Shown here one piece after another: positions 48,325 through 60,829 of a stretch of DNA of 64,000 nt (position 1 is its first letter; every line of letters starts with the position of its first letter). The stretch lies in NCBI RefSeq assembly GCF_008831285.2, contig NC_045138.2:31033934-31097933 (forward strand). Reading direction: 5' to 3'. Made by a program: the position numbers and the translations under genes. This DNA comes from Nymphaea colorata (Eukaryota; Streptophyta; Magnoliopsida; Nymphaeales; Nymphaeaceae). Under the pieces are notes generated by a model. It was not told the DNA's origin. It worked only from the letters and a program-made list of their open reading frames with translations, and did not search any database.

Positions 48325-50764
48325 GAGAAGAGAAGGTACCCATATTCTAAATGGTACTCCAAATGGTCTTGTTTCTGCTGAACCTCTCCTGAAGCAAGCG
48401 CAAGGTGCAAATGCTTTAGCGACAAAAATGTATGAAGAACGGTTAAAGTTGCCGATGCAAAGAGATCCCCTTGATGATGTATCCGTGAAGGTTTTGTTTG
48501 AATTTTTCCTTTTTTCCTTCCGCTCTTTGGTGCCTGCATTAATCTATTGCTTGTCATTTATCAATGTCATCTATTTTCTCTACAGCAAAGGTTCGGCGAT
48601 AATGTGAATCAGTTATCCGATCCTAATCATGCTACGATGTTGAAGCCGACTGGAACACCTCCACAACCCACAGGGTATGACATATCATATTTTCATAACT
48701 TATGTATTTCGTTTTTCGCCCTTCTCATTAATATTAAATTGGTCTAATGTTGGAGCGTTCGTGCTTGTTTTTGTACCCAATGCCAATAATTTAGAATTTT
48801 GGATGAATCTATTAAAGTTGTATTTACAACTCCATGCTGCGAGCTCTTAAGATTATTTGATCATATTACTTTCGTTGCTCTTTCCAGTTTCCTATTTTTT
48901 TCGTCCATTTATTTTTTGGCTTTTCCCTATTTCTTTTGGTTTTCTGAATATAAATGTGAGTGCAAGTTGTTGAACTTAATCGTGTTATCTAATTGGTGCT
49001 GCTTTCTTTTAATAATTTTCAGGCAAGTACTACATGGGACAGCTGGTGGGATGTCAGCTGCTCTTCAGCAAGTCCAACTACGGAATCAGCAACTCCCAGT
49101 TCCCACACCGGTGTGTAAGATATAGTCAACGATTGTCTCTTCTTGGTCTTCTTGTTTTGTTTCTAACAAAAATGTTATATAGGACATAAAGGGTGAAATG
49201 AATGCCATACTGAGCTCAAGAGCTGCAGGCCCTGATGGCTCATTGATTGGAGTTTCCGGTAAATTATTTTAAGTTCAACTTTTCTCTTTACATAGTGTTA
49301 TGAGAGTATGTTAACTAAAGTCTCTGCAGCAGTTATGTTTCAAATTCTTCAGTTATCATTCGATACATCCTGCTCTCACATTGGACCCACTTTGCTTTAG
49401 CTTGACTTGACTGTCTTTATATTTTTCTCTTTTAGTTCCTTATTACAACGTGTTGCACATGTGCAACTTCAGACCTAATGCGTACAATTCCATATAAAGC
49501 ATACTCATGAATTTGAACTTTCTAATGGTGGCCTTACTTGTGACAGGTGCTAACCAGGGCAGTAACAATTTGACATTAAAAGGGTGGCCTCTCACGGTTA
49601 GTGTTCTCTAGCATGAAATTTCTTAGATTATTGTCTCCTATACACATTTACTTTTGCAATTAATTTTGCAGCTGAGAATTCTATACTTGGGGTATTTGAT
49701 AACTGATATGGGTCCTCTACTTTTGGTCTATGTTCTCTTCTTTCCAAGCTTGAACCGAAGTTGTTTTTCTTGAAAGAAATGACACTCATTCTCAAAATCC
49801 AATCTTTTCATCAATGGAATTTAGTTCAATTATATGTTTTGATATTTTCCAGTTTAGGCTTTGATCTTGTGATTGGTCCACTCTCACATCCAAATCAGGG
49901 AACTGATGCGGCTTCATGAAGATCATTGCTGGTTGGCATGGAATAAAAAGTTTTATTGATTTATGCTTCATTTATCTCATGATAATTTTTTTCCTATTGG
50001 TGCCCCCTTGCTGTCTATGCCTATTTTGGAAAAGCATTAAGCCATTGTTTCATCAATTCTCTGGCCACTTAGGAAAACATATTGGATTTTTTTTAACAAT
50101 CTGCAATTCTTATTAATACCTTTAATTTCCAAGAATGCTTTGTTTCTTGTTCAGTTATCCAAATCCATGCCTATGGTGCTTTACCAACCTTTAGTGCTTT
50201 AATCATAAAGAAACTACAGAAATTCCATGTATATTCTGTAGTTTCTTTATGCTTTATGATTCTCTACTGATGATATGATAAACTTGATGGACGTCCATGC
50301 ATGGAATCTACTATTAAAAAAAAAATGAAATGCGAAAACAATAAATACAGTGTTCTTGTGCAGAATTGAATTTTTTCCCTCATCCTTGTTGGTAATTAAC
50401 TAGAGTAGAATAAAATTTGTGGGAAATGTTCACTGTTTGAAAATTAGAGATGGAAAATATCACATTTTTTATATTATAAAATAATACAGATAAATTGATA
50501 AAGTATGGGTGAACTATCTTGTCTGACTGTGGTGACTGAATTTTTATGTTATAGTGAAAGTCAATCTGAAGCCAGTTACTTTGGTTGGCTTGATACTGGC
50601 TTTGGGCTGCAAGTAGGTCTCTGAATAAACTAGAGCTACATGTAGGCCCTTGCCTGTAGAGAATGAAAGTGAGGCAGGTCAGTCTGACTTGTCAGGAGTC
50701 CACATGATCAAGTCATTTACAGCAAATTTGTTTCACTTTGTCTCGTGATTTCTTGATAGAAGTG

Positions 50765-50796
<32 letters not shown>

Positions 50797-52962
50797 GGCA
50801 CACTAATATTTTAGAAACTATTGTCAATAAATAGTCTGTACACAAAGAGTAGCAAGTGCTGATTTGCTTTATATTCATTGATCAATGAGAGTAGCTTGAT
50901 CAGTGGATTAATGAGGTCAATAAGACATGAGGCGCTGGTAAGCTAGTTTGTTTTCTTTCTTACGTGCGAGAATTTGTTCTTGCATTGCAATTGAGAACTA
51001 CTCCTATATGGCCATTTCCATTTTCCCAGTTCATCTAGGTCAATATGTTTTCCTTGCATCCTCAGGCACCGCTAATTTGCACACTGACACTTAGTTTTTC
51101 TGCAAAGAGATTTTATGTCATGCTTTAAAATGACAAGTAGGAAAGCCTGTCTTTGATTTAGTGTGATATACGTCTCAACTTGTTGTTTGTTGAACTTTAA
51201 GTTTGTTCAGGCGTCATCTTTAAGCTGCACAATTGCAATTCTTCTGTTCTCTATTTTGTCCATGTTTGGTCATGTTATATCTTCTATAGTCAATTTGCTA
51301 GTCCTATCATGCATGACAGGGCTATGACCACAGCCGACCGGGTCTTCTACAATCACAAAAGCCATTTATACAGTCATCACAACAATATCAACAACTTCAG
51401 ATGATGAATCCTCAACACCAGCACTTTCTAATGCAACAACAGAATATTGCTTCACCTTCAGCATCTGATCTTGAGAACAGAAGGCTGCGGATGCTTATGA
51501 GTAATAGGACTGCTGCCATAGCAAAGGATGGTCAGTCAAATTCTGTTGGTGATATGGTTCAGGGTGTTGGATCTCCAATGCAAGCAGCATCTCCTTTTCA
51601 ACGAGGAGATCCAGATGCCTTGCTTAAGGTGCCTCATTTTCTCTCTCTTTCTCTCTCTGCCACTGACACACATAACACACTATTCCATTTCCCTGTTTGA
51701 CCTCTCATTGGTAAGATCATGGCTGTTTTCCAGTTTGAATGTTTAGATTCTACTTTTGTTTTTTTTAATCATCAAATGATATTAATTGTTCCCTTCGTTC
51801 CCTTTATGTTGTGGGTTCCATTTCTTTGAGCAATGTTATGCAGCAATAATTAAAAGTTTTGGTGATGGCTACTCTATGTTGTGCACTGATAATGGTTGTT
51901 TAAAGCTTCTCTTTGACTTGTAATGAAGTTGATATATTCACTACTTGTGCTCTCACACATTTGTTAGATCACCTGATGAACCCCGTGTTTCTGGCTATCA
52001 TACGATCAACATTTCATAGAATTCCATCTTTTAGGGCTTTATGCCTTTTTTAGATGCAGTACATTCCAATCACTTCAAACTTTATCCTTCTACTGCTACT
52101 GATTAAAGTTTTTGTGTTCTGATCCTAGTGAATGTTAGGAGGGATTTTTTATTCTAATAATAAATATAATGGTGGATCCCACATTTATTCTTTCACAACT
52201 AAACTTGTTTTATTTGCCTTGAGATTTGAATTTGCCATGAGATTGAAATTGGAGATTAAGGTTAATGCATATTGTTGTTTTGGTTACTGACCATTCTTAC
52301 AAATTTTTGTTCATCAAACGACTAGTCAATTATTTATGAAACAGGTACCTGAAGATATAATTATGAAAATGTGTGGTTGTTTTAGGAGTTGCCGAGGCAA
52401 TGTGTTTTTTTCCTTTTCCATGCATCTTTTATGAGTCCCTGCCTGTGCTATCTGCATAACAATGTCCCAGTTAGCCCTTCAGCTGGTGAGCAGCAATTTC
52501 TTTTGAAATCAGTTTGCCCTTTAGTGGTGTCTGCATAAACGCAACCTTTCTGTAGATCAAATACTACTATTTCTTTGTTGTTATTTGGTCTCAGGAATGT
52601 GATTTCAATCATGATGACAGAGACGTTTAAGGGGGGATGCTAATTTATTTTCTTCAGTATTCTTTCTCTTTCTTGCTTAAATTTTTTGAGCCTATTTACC
52701 TTTGAGTGACATTTTTGACCAAGTCACGTGGGTACTTTAATAAGGTCGCCGTACACGTACACAAAGTGGGTACTTGGGTACTTTTTAGTTTCGAAATTGA
52801 TCCAAACTGTTTAATTTTATCTGATTTAATTTTTTCCAACTCAGTTTTCATTATATTTTTAAAGTTATTGTTCATGAACATGTAATGTTTTTATTTGAAA
52901 GCACTTGTTTATTTAAATGTAGTGTTCATTTTGATTTTTCTGTGTTATTTGTTATTTTAGGG

Positions 52963-53016
<54 letters not shown>

Positions 53017-55627
53017 TGCCATACACCGGTACCTACATTTTCTAAAGTTGCCATGCCCATACCCATGTGACTTAGCATTTTGATGTAAGTGTATGTAGTA
53101 TGCAAGTTGACCAAAGGATCAAGTGCTTCTGGGCTATCAGTTCATGGTAGAAGTGGGAATAAGTTGTATTTGTAGGCTTATAGCTATTGTATTTTACTAT
53201 TATTTAGTACAATCATGAAATTCTCTAATGCACTGGAGGATTTTGATGTGTTTCATGTACCTTTCAGAATTTTCAAAATTCATTTCCACTACAAAGTGAC
53301 CATTAAGACTTTCTAATTTTTCTGCTGCTTATTGTATTCAAAACGGTGTTTTCCAATTATATGTACAAATTCTCTATCTGATCAATGAAATAGCTGCTTA
53401 GAGCTTGCATATTCCTCACCTTGAGGAGTTTTTTCTTTCCACCTCGTAAGTTTTCTAATGAGTTTCTGGAAGTTATAACCCAAACCCTTGTGTCTGATTC
53501 TATAGTTGAGATCTGCAGGATTATTCTTTATGCTAAATTGCAAATGGTTTCTAGTCTTCGTTTGAATGCTTGTTTGAATAGTGGATGCAAGACTTGCAAG
53601 TGAATGAAAATTGTTGTCTGATGCTCGTTAAGGTGACCTAAGTTTTAAATTTGCATATTAATGAGCTTATCTCAATGTGTCCTTCTTAGTCTTAATAGTT
53701 AGTCTAGATCAAATTCTTTTATCAGGTCATGAAATAGACGTTGCTGACATTTGACGTATTCACATTAAATGAAATTGCTTCTAACGATTGTGAATCTCTT
53801 CACTGTTATAATGTTTCCCTTAAAATTTATAATTTTTAACCCATATGGTTATTATGTTATCTGTAGATGAAGCTTGCACAATTACAGCAGCAGCAGCAGC
53901 AGCAACAACAGCAGCAGCAACAACAACAAAATAACACTCAACAACAGCTTCAACAGCACTTGCTTACAAGTCAGCAGTCTCAGAATAGCAATCATCAACT
54001 TCATCAACAAGATAAAGCTGTCAGTGGTGGTGTTGCCATGGATAGCAGCATGTCGAATTCCTTTCGAGGAACTGATCAGGTTTTATACTTGTTTTTCATG
54101 ATAGCAAATTGTAGATTGACCATATTGGTAGGTTGGATTCTATTAGGCAACTTAATTGTAATTTCCCTTGATTTTCTGCCCCTGGCCCCTTAGGGGCTCT
54201 GTCTCCATTAGAGTCACAAATAGGACCAATATGCTGCAAGAGTTTTGCCGCTTCTCTCACGGAACATATTCACCTATACATTTCTCAGGCTAATCAGCCT
54301 ATTTGTATCCTATCCGGTTGTAAGCTGACTTGCTCTCAGTTTAATCTCACTAATATTTAAAAAGCTTATTTTTCCCTTATGTGGATGAAGGCGGCTTCCA
54401 AGAATCAGAGTACAAGGAAAAGGAAGCAGCCTGGTTCCTCATCAGGTCCTGCTAATAGCTCAGGAACAGCCAACACTACCGGACCAAGCTCTGCACCTTC
54501 TACCCCATCAACTCATACACCAGGTGATGTAATATTGCAGCATAGTGCAAGCTCATCTAAGCCTCTAATAATGTTTGGTTCAGATGGAGCTGGAACGCTT
54601 ACATCTCCATCAAATCAACTTGTAAGTAGCTTTTTGCCAAAAGGTTGGAGCTTGATGTTTATTAGAAATAGGCAACCTTTTTCTTTTCCAATCATGGCGT
54701 GGGTACCTCATACGCATTCTCATTAGCACTCCATTTTGTCAGTGGGATGACAAAGATATTGTGCAGGCTGATATTGAAAGATTTGTGGATGATGGCTCAT
54801 TGGATGACAATGTGGAGTCATTCTTGTCTCATGATGATATAGATCAAAGGGACACAGTTGGGCCTTGCATGGAAGGCACCAAAGGTAAGCAAATTTCAAT
54901 TGTTTGTTCAATTTCTTGCTGTGCCAGTCACATTGTCGCTGTTGTTGCATTCTTGTCTTATATTATTGACTGGTGACAAATGAGCTAACATGCTTTCTTC
55001 AATTTGTGAAACATTTATCCTGTCAGGCTGTACATTTAGTGAGATTAACCATGTTCGTGCAAGTTCAAGCAAAGTCACCTGTTGTCATTTTTCTTCGGAT
55101 GGAAAACTTCTAGCAAGTGCTGGCCATGAGAAGAAGGTCTAGTCTGAAACTTTATGGTATTTAACTGTAGTAGGGATGATAAATATGGTCTTTAATTGGT
55201 CAACGAAGTTTTACATGAATGCAAGTGAAAATTATGAACCTGGAACAGTTGACCAATTTATTTTCTACCTTGCTTAACTTGCTATTCAGGCTGTCCTGTG
55301 GTATGCGGATACTTTGAAGCAGAAGAGTTCGTTAGAGGAGCATTCCTTGTTAATTACTGATGTTCGCTTTAGTCCAAGCATTCCACGTTTGGCAACCTCA
55401 TCTTTTGATAAGACTGTCAGGGTCTGGGATGCAGATAAGGTATATATGCTATTCTTTTAACCTCCATTTGTCTTTTCTTTTTTGTTCTTGATGATTGCTG
55501 TCATTGAGGTGCAATATGGTTAGTATTTATTAGTTTGATCATGTTGCCTCGAGATGCTTGCCCTGCAATCATGTGGTTGCATATGGCATCTGTTTCCAAA
55601 TCCTTCATTAGACTAAACACTACGCAC

Positions 55628-55690
<63 letters not shown>

Positions 55691-56629
55691 TCACCATTGC
55701 AAATTATCGATGCTTCAGTTAATTGTCTGACTTTCATATGTGCAGCCTTCCTACTCGCTCCGAACTTTTACAGGCCATACCATGTCTGTCTCATCCGTGG
55801 ATTTTCATCCGAATAGAGAGGATCTCATCTGCTCCTGTGATGGAGATAGGGAAATTCGTTACTGGAGCATAAACAATGGCAGCTGCACAAGAATATTCAA
55901 GGTCTCATTTCTTCTTTTTTGGGGACATAATTTTACTCGGTAATATTTTGTTCTTTATCATCCCCATCAAATGTTGTGCTTTGCTCCAGGGTGGCTCAAG
56001 CCAACTTAGGTTTCAACCTCGCATTGGAAAGTATCTTGCTGCAGCTTCTGAGACTGTAATATCAGTTCTTGATGTTGAGACACAAGCTTGCCGCCAGACT
56101 CTGCAGGTTTGATTATCTGACCTTGTATTCTTTTTTTGAAGACAATTTGAAAACAGCGTTGTTGAATGAATTATTCTTTTTCCACCTGTGATCATGATCG
56201 CAGGGGCATACGAAAACAATTCATTCTGTTTGCTGGGACACTATGGGTGACTTACTGGCATCTGTGAGTGAAGACTCTGTGCGGGTGTGGAGTCTTGGTT
56301 CTGGAAGTGAAGGGGAATGCATTCATGAGCTAAACTGTACTGGCAATAAGTTTCATTCCTGTGTCTTCCACCCAAGTTATCCGTCATTGCTAGTGATCGG
56401 ATGTTATCAGGCATGTGTCGCTATCACCAATTTATTTCCTTTTTTGGTAGTCTCTATTGTGTCTGACATAGTTGTATTTCTTCAGTCCCTGGAGCTTTGG
56501 AACATGGTAGAGAACAAGCGCATGACACTTAATGCTCATGAGGGCTTGATTGCAGCCCTGGCAGCATCGAGTGTCACAGGGGTGGTTGCTTCTGGAAGTC
56601 ATGATAAGTCTGTGAAACTCTGGAAATAA
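47301..56629 (+). CDS. LUG: transcriptional corepressor LEUNIG
   Basis: Groucho/Tup1-type nuclear corepressor. It pairs with SEUSS and represses AGAMOUS and other floral and meristem genes. There are 18 exons: 47301-47332, 47447-47544, 47648-47757, 48074-48490, 48586-48674, 49023-49110, 49183-49258, 49547-49596, 51320-51628, 53867-54079, 54391-54621, 54767-54884, 55027-55136, 55290-55439, 55746-55901, 55990-56106, 56204-56410 and 56486-56629. The frame is kept throughout, giving 904 residues against about 930 in Arabidopsis LUG. The LUFS domain with LisH is residues 1-88 ([40 protein letters not shown]). Glutamine-rich tracts are at 89-164 and in exon 10. [20 protein letters not shown], then SHDDIDQRD, lead into the WD40 repeats (about 615-904). 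AREQQ and KSVKLWK favour LUG over the LUG-homolog LUH. All introns are GT-AG except intron 17, which is GC-AG. Introns 8 (1.7 kb) and 9 (2.2 kb) are long and repeat-bearing. Confidence 0.97.
48098..48325 (+). repeat. CAG/CAA repeat coding polyglutamine
   Basis: Within exon 4 of LEUNIG, 76 codons (residues 89-164) are almost all Gln, with a few Ala, Pro, Leu, Met and Arg. The last 30 codons (48236-48325) are pure Gln, mixing CAG and CAA and ending in a CAA-rich run. The mix of codons should limit slippage compared with pure CAG. Confidence 0.95.
50204..50251. repeat. perfect 18-bp inverted repeat
   Basis: CATAAAGAAACTACAGAA (50204-50221) and its exact reverse complement (50234-50251) are separated by 12 bp in LEUNIG intron 8. 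A further CTTTATGATT right after the second arm echoes the AATCATAAAG at the outer edge of the first. Confidence 0.95.
50765..50796. repeat. CA/TA microsatellite in LEUNIG intron 8
   Basis: (AC)n passing into (AT)n, about 32 bp, inside the 1.7-kb intron. It shows nothing beyond a simple repeat. Confidence 0.9.
52962..53014. repeat. GT/TA microsatellite in LEUNIG intron 9
   Basis: (GT)n turning directly into (TA)n, about 50 bp, inside the 2.2-kb intron. It is a simple repeat and creates artificial open frames on both strands. Confidence 0.9.
53886..53931 (+). repeat. second polyglutamine tract of LEUNIG
   Basis: About 15 consecutive CAG/CAA codons near the start of exon 10, following MKLAQL. 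Further Gln-rich sequence with Asn and His follows to about 54015. Confidence 0.9.
55628..55687. repeat. GT/GA compound microsatellite in LEUNIG intron 14
   Basis: (GT)n passes into (GA)n with no gap. The array ends about 60 bp before the splice acceptor of exon 15 (55746). Confidence 0.9.
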
Positions 56630-59600
56630 CAACTTTCTCATGTATCTCGTTCTTATAATCTATAAAAGTATATCTATTTACAGTCTCTAACCTCTTAGTT
56701 GCAGTTCTGGTTGCATGGTTTCTTGCAGGAATTTACTTAACATGTTGATTGGCTTTTCAATGGAGTTGGTCAATGCTATTCCCAGTTTAATACATATAGC
56801 TGTTGTATATTTTGAATCGTGCATGGAATGAATTATTTTTGTAGCAAACTCTTTTGCAACATTTTCTTTTCTTCTTTAACATTTTCTCAATCAATGCAGT
56901 GCTAAGGGGTTATGATTTTTTGCCACTCCACTCAACATCAGGATGATGCGTTATGTACTCTTCTGTCCGTTTGATTGTATCCCTTACAACTAACCTCAAT
57001 GTTGCGTTATATCCATTTCTTTCGTATCTACGTAGCTCCATTACTGTGTCATGAACTTTTGTTTTGAGCAACATTTTCTTCTTTCCCCCGAAAGTCGGCC
57101 AAGGACGCAATCTCACTTAGTTTACTGCTAAACTCTGTTCTTCGAAACGCGATGATTCACGGAATCTGCTCTCTGTTCAGGAAAGACAGGTAGCAAACTG
57201 GGTTTGGCATCTGTCATTTATGCCTAGTGATGCATTCTGGGTATTAAGCTCTTGTACCCTTTTTAAGCTTAAAAGGTCTAAATGGGATTCCTCGGCTGGA
57301 TGAAGCTCCGTTGGCAAGTGGGTCGTGATTTTATAATAGAAGAGACCTGCTAATAAGACTTGTGTCCACTTCAATGCTGGAAAACCGGAAAATTGAATCA
57401 AGTTGGCAAGGCTTTAGCAAATCAGTCGAAAAGAAAATATTGCAGAAAAATATAAAAAATTTTGTAGTACTTTAAAAATAATAAAAATGAATAATGGACG
57501 CGTGCTATCTCTTGGCTGATTATTTTAGTCAAGTTGCCAATTCAGAACAATTTTATTTCGACAACATGCATCCGCTTATCTAAGGTTGGCGGGCCTTCAA
57601 ACTCAATCAGGTTAACAGATTAGCCACTTGGGTATAAACTAGAATTGGTCTGCCTAACACAATCTTGCCTAATCCTGCCATATCTGAAAAAAAAAAGGAA
57701 AGGCGACAAGGGAAGGACAAATATAATAATATAATAACGTTTCTCGCTAACCCCACAGACCAAAATAAATGTGGGTCAATATCTATAAAAGGGCAAATTG
57801 AGAAGGTGTAACTTCAAAAAGGACAAAGCTTTCTCTCTGTGTAACCCAACAAAAATGCACTCTCTTGAAAAATTCTTACATTGAGATGCTTGCATTAAAT
57901 ATGAAAGGGAGGGGTAAATGAAAGATTTTTTGTAGCTTCTTTTTCTATTCATGCACCACCATGCCAGCAAAGCATCTCTCATTATTATTCTCTACCATCA
58001 TAAAGCAGCCTCCCCCTTTTTTTAGCTTGTTTTAGAAGCCAAAGAAAACTGTATTTTGTATTCACCATGCATGGCACACAGAGAGAGAACAAAGGAAAGG
58101 GAAGCCTCTCACAAGGCCTTCTGAAATCATGCATGCCTCCAGCTTGACATGCTGGAATCTGGACGACCCATGTCAAGTCACCAACTTAAGGGACAGTTGA
58201 AGCGTGTGAAGTTTGTCAACTATAACCTAATCTCTGTTTTCTTTTTCTAAAAAAAACCTTTGTTGAGAATCTAGAAGAGCCATCGAATGGGAAGATGCAT
58301 TAAATAAAAAAGTTGGGTGATAAGTTTTCATCGGTTTTAGAAAGTTCAGCAAAAGAAAACAAAAAAAGCAGGAGAGAAGGGAGAGACAGAAAGAGGCTAG
58401 TTGGCAGCATGGCCACAGGGGTGGGCGTCACTCTATTATAGATAACGGAAGGAAATGGACAAAAAAAGGGCAGGTTTCATTTCTTCCTTTCACATGGATC
58501 ATGTGTCCGATAAACTTGGAACTTACTGAACCCAGTCATTTTCTTGAATCCGTTTTATCTGATCTGGATGGAGAACTCGGGCAACGATCGGTTCAGGTAG
58601 AAGCTGAACCTCGGCAAACACTACCCACGACAGGAAATGAAAAAAGACAAAAGAAAATTGAAAATTTATCCTTCTAATTTCTGTTTTTATTGTTACTGCT
58701 GTATCCATTGTTGTTTTTACAGAAAGAGTTTGAAGAAATTGGTCAAGAATCTTCTTCGGAATCAATAATACTATGTTCTTGTTATAGAAACATAATGTAA
58801 TCACAGATATGATTCTCAGATTCGACAAGCAAACACTGTTTCTTATTAGATGGTCAGTTTGAAACATGTCTCCCAGGAACATAATGTCATAGATTCGACT
58901 TGTTCAAAATAATACCGACACAATTTGAACCATGACTACCCACATGGCGGCGACGACCTTTATCGATTTCCATCACATACATAACACTACATGACGAAGA
59001 TCTACAAATTTCTTTCCTATATTGTGTTGATAGGTCGGTCATGCATCGAAACGAAGTAATGGACAGACAACCAGAAACAATTCAATCCCTTTCATTTACT
59101 GAAAATGATAAATCCACCTTATCTTGAATATTGGAATTTCCAAAGGTAGCTGCAGATTTTACAAAATTTCATGAACTTAAAAGGTTGATCTACTGTCTTT
59201 CCGAGCAGGTCTGCTTTTAGTTATTTTAATTGTATGTCGGCCGTCCTTGTAAAAGTAGTTGTTGTGGATCATATCACAATAAATGAAGCAAAACTTGCAT
59301 AGTGAATTTGTATCATGCTGCCTACATGGCCGAATCTATTCATAGATTCTTGTCCGGTTTGTCAACAGTGTGTAGCATATTTTCAACTTGGCAAGATAAA
59401 CTCATTTGAAAAATTTTAGCTGCTTTTCAAACATTAAGGAAGCCCAATAATGTGCTCAAGAGTTATGTTTATTCTTATTATTCATGTATTATATTGACTT
59501 CCTAATTCGAAGGATGGATTTATTGGCTACAACCACAGCTAGGCAAGAAAAAATTAAATTTAGGAACCCAAAAGAGGGAAAATGAAAGGGTTTACTTCTG

Positions 59601-60071
59601 CTAACATATTTATGAAAGAAATGGATGGACATGAGAAGAAGTATGTACCCCTTTAAGAGATAGATAGGTTTGAAAAATGGAAGGACAACTGTAATGACCA
59701 CTTATGACCATGCACTACTAATACCAATTCATATAGGCCATTAGGAACGTTAGGGGACAAATGCCAACTAAGTCAAGTACCCTGCAGGGAAACTGCCAAC
59801 CCAAGAAGGTTGTATCAAGGTTCTTGACTTCTTGTGGCTGTCAAATTTATGAGGGGTGGCCTTTTTCTCATGAACATGAATTGGAAAATGTAAACGCTCC
59901 GCAAAATGTATGAAATTTAATTTCTTGTTTTTGTAGAGTTTTAATTTTTGCCTTTGAGAACCTTGTGTATGAAATTCAACCCCTCGTCCCTCTTCTTCAT
60001 GAGGAAAAAAAATGCGTAAAATTATTCAGATGCATGTGTGCTGGTTTTGGCTTGCATTTTCTGCCAGATTC

Positions 60072-60106
<35 letters not shown>
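60072..60106. repeat. TA/GT microsatellite
   Basis: (TA)n from 60072 becomes (GT)n to 60106, in intergenic sequence. No other structure surrounds it. Confidence 0.9.
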
Positions 60107-60715
60107 TGAAGGTCACATATTTCAGTATTATCACTATCTGCGAGAGCTTGATATCTAAAGCATGAACTCATTGAAATTAACCTTTTGGGTACATCACATT
60201 CGGTTGTGCTTGGGAGGACACCAATATTGCTGACAATTTGTGATATTCACTGGTGAATACGTGGGTTCATGCTTGTGGATTCTTTTCCCTTCGTCTTGCT
60301 TTTCTATCAAGAAAGGTAAAAGTGCTGCCATGTTGTATAGATTTAATGTACAGCTTTTTGGGAGGTTAAGGCAATCAATCTGGTTTCCAGCATCAATCCT
60401 CAATTGTTATTCTTCATCTCATCACCTCTAGAAAGGATCTAGTACTCTAGACTTGGACGACCCCAGCCATCTTCATGATCTCCTGATCTGCAGATAGCTT
60501 TACTGCTAGCTGGATCAAAAATTCCACTTTCGAAGTCATCAAAGTTCCAGCTGCCAAGCCAGAACCCGTACCATTGCCAGATGTTCGAAGCACCTTCTTG
60601 ACTGATCATCCCAATTAATCCATCTCATGAAACTTTCACAACACAAGCTCTAAATGCCATCGACATCTCCCAACCTTCAGAAGCTTTCCTCCATGCCTAA
60701 AACCTGTTCCTCTAC

Positions 60716-60829
60716 GGGGTTGTTTGGTAGCAAAAATACTTGGGGAGTATTCAATAGATCTGCGTTAAATATTAGAACAGATTTATAGAATACTAATTCC
60801 ATGAAGTGTCCTTACTGCCAAACAACCCC
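60716..60829. mobile_element. 114-bp MITE with GGGGTTGTTTGG ends
   Basis: The left terminus GGGGTTGTTTGGTAGCAAAA and the reverse complement of the right terminus, GGGGTTGTTTGGCAGTAAGG, match at 17 of 20 positions. Similarity continues inward (AGTATTC, ATAGATCTG versus ATAAATCTG). The two arms fill almost the whole element, so it could form a hairpin. No clear target duplication is visible, and the superfamily is undecided. Confidence 0.8.

Noticed and set aside
48051-48557. Minus-strand frame rich in Val and Ala opposite LEUNIG exon 4
   Set aside because: It is the shadow of the CAG/CAA repeat and has no independent coding signal.
58140-58190. Possible microRNA precursor (CTTGACATG ... CATGTCAAG)
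   Set aside because: The stem is only 9 bp and no known plant microRNA sequence matches.
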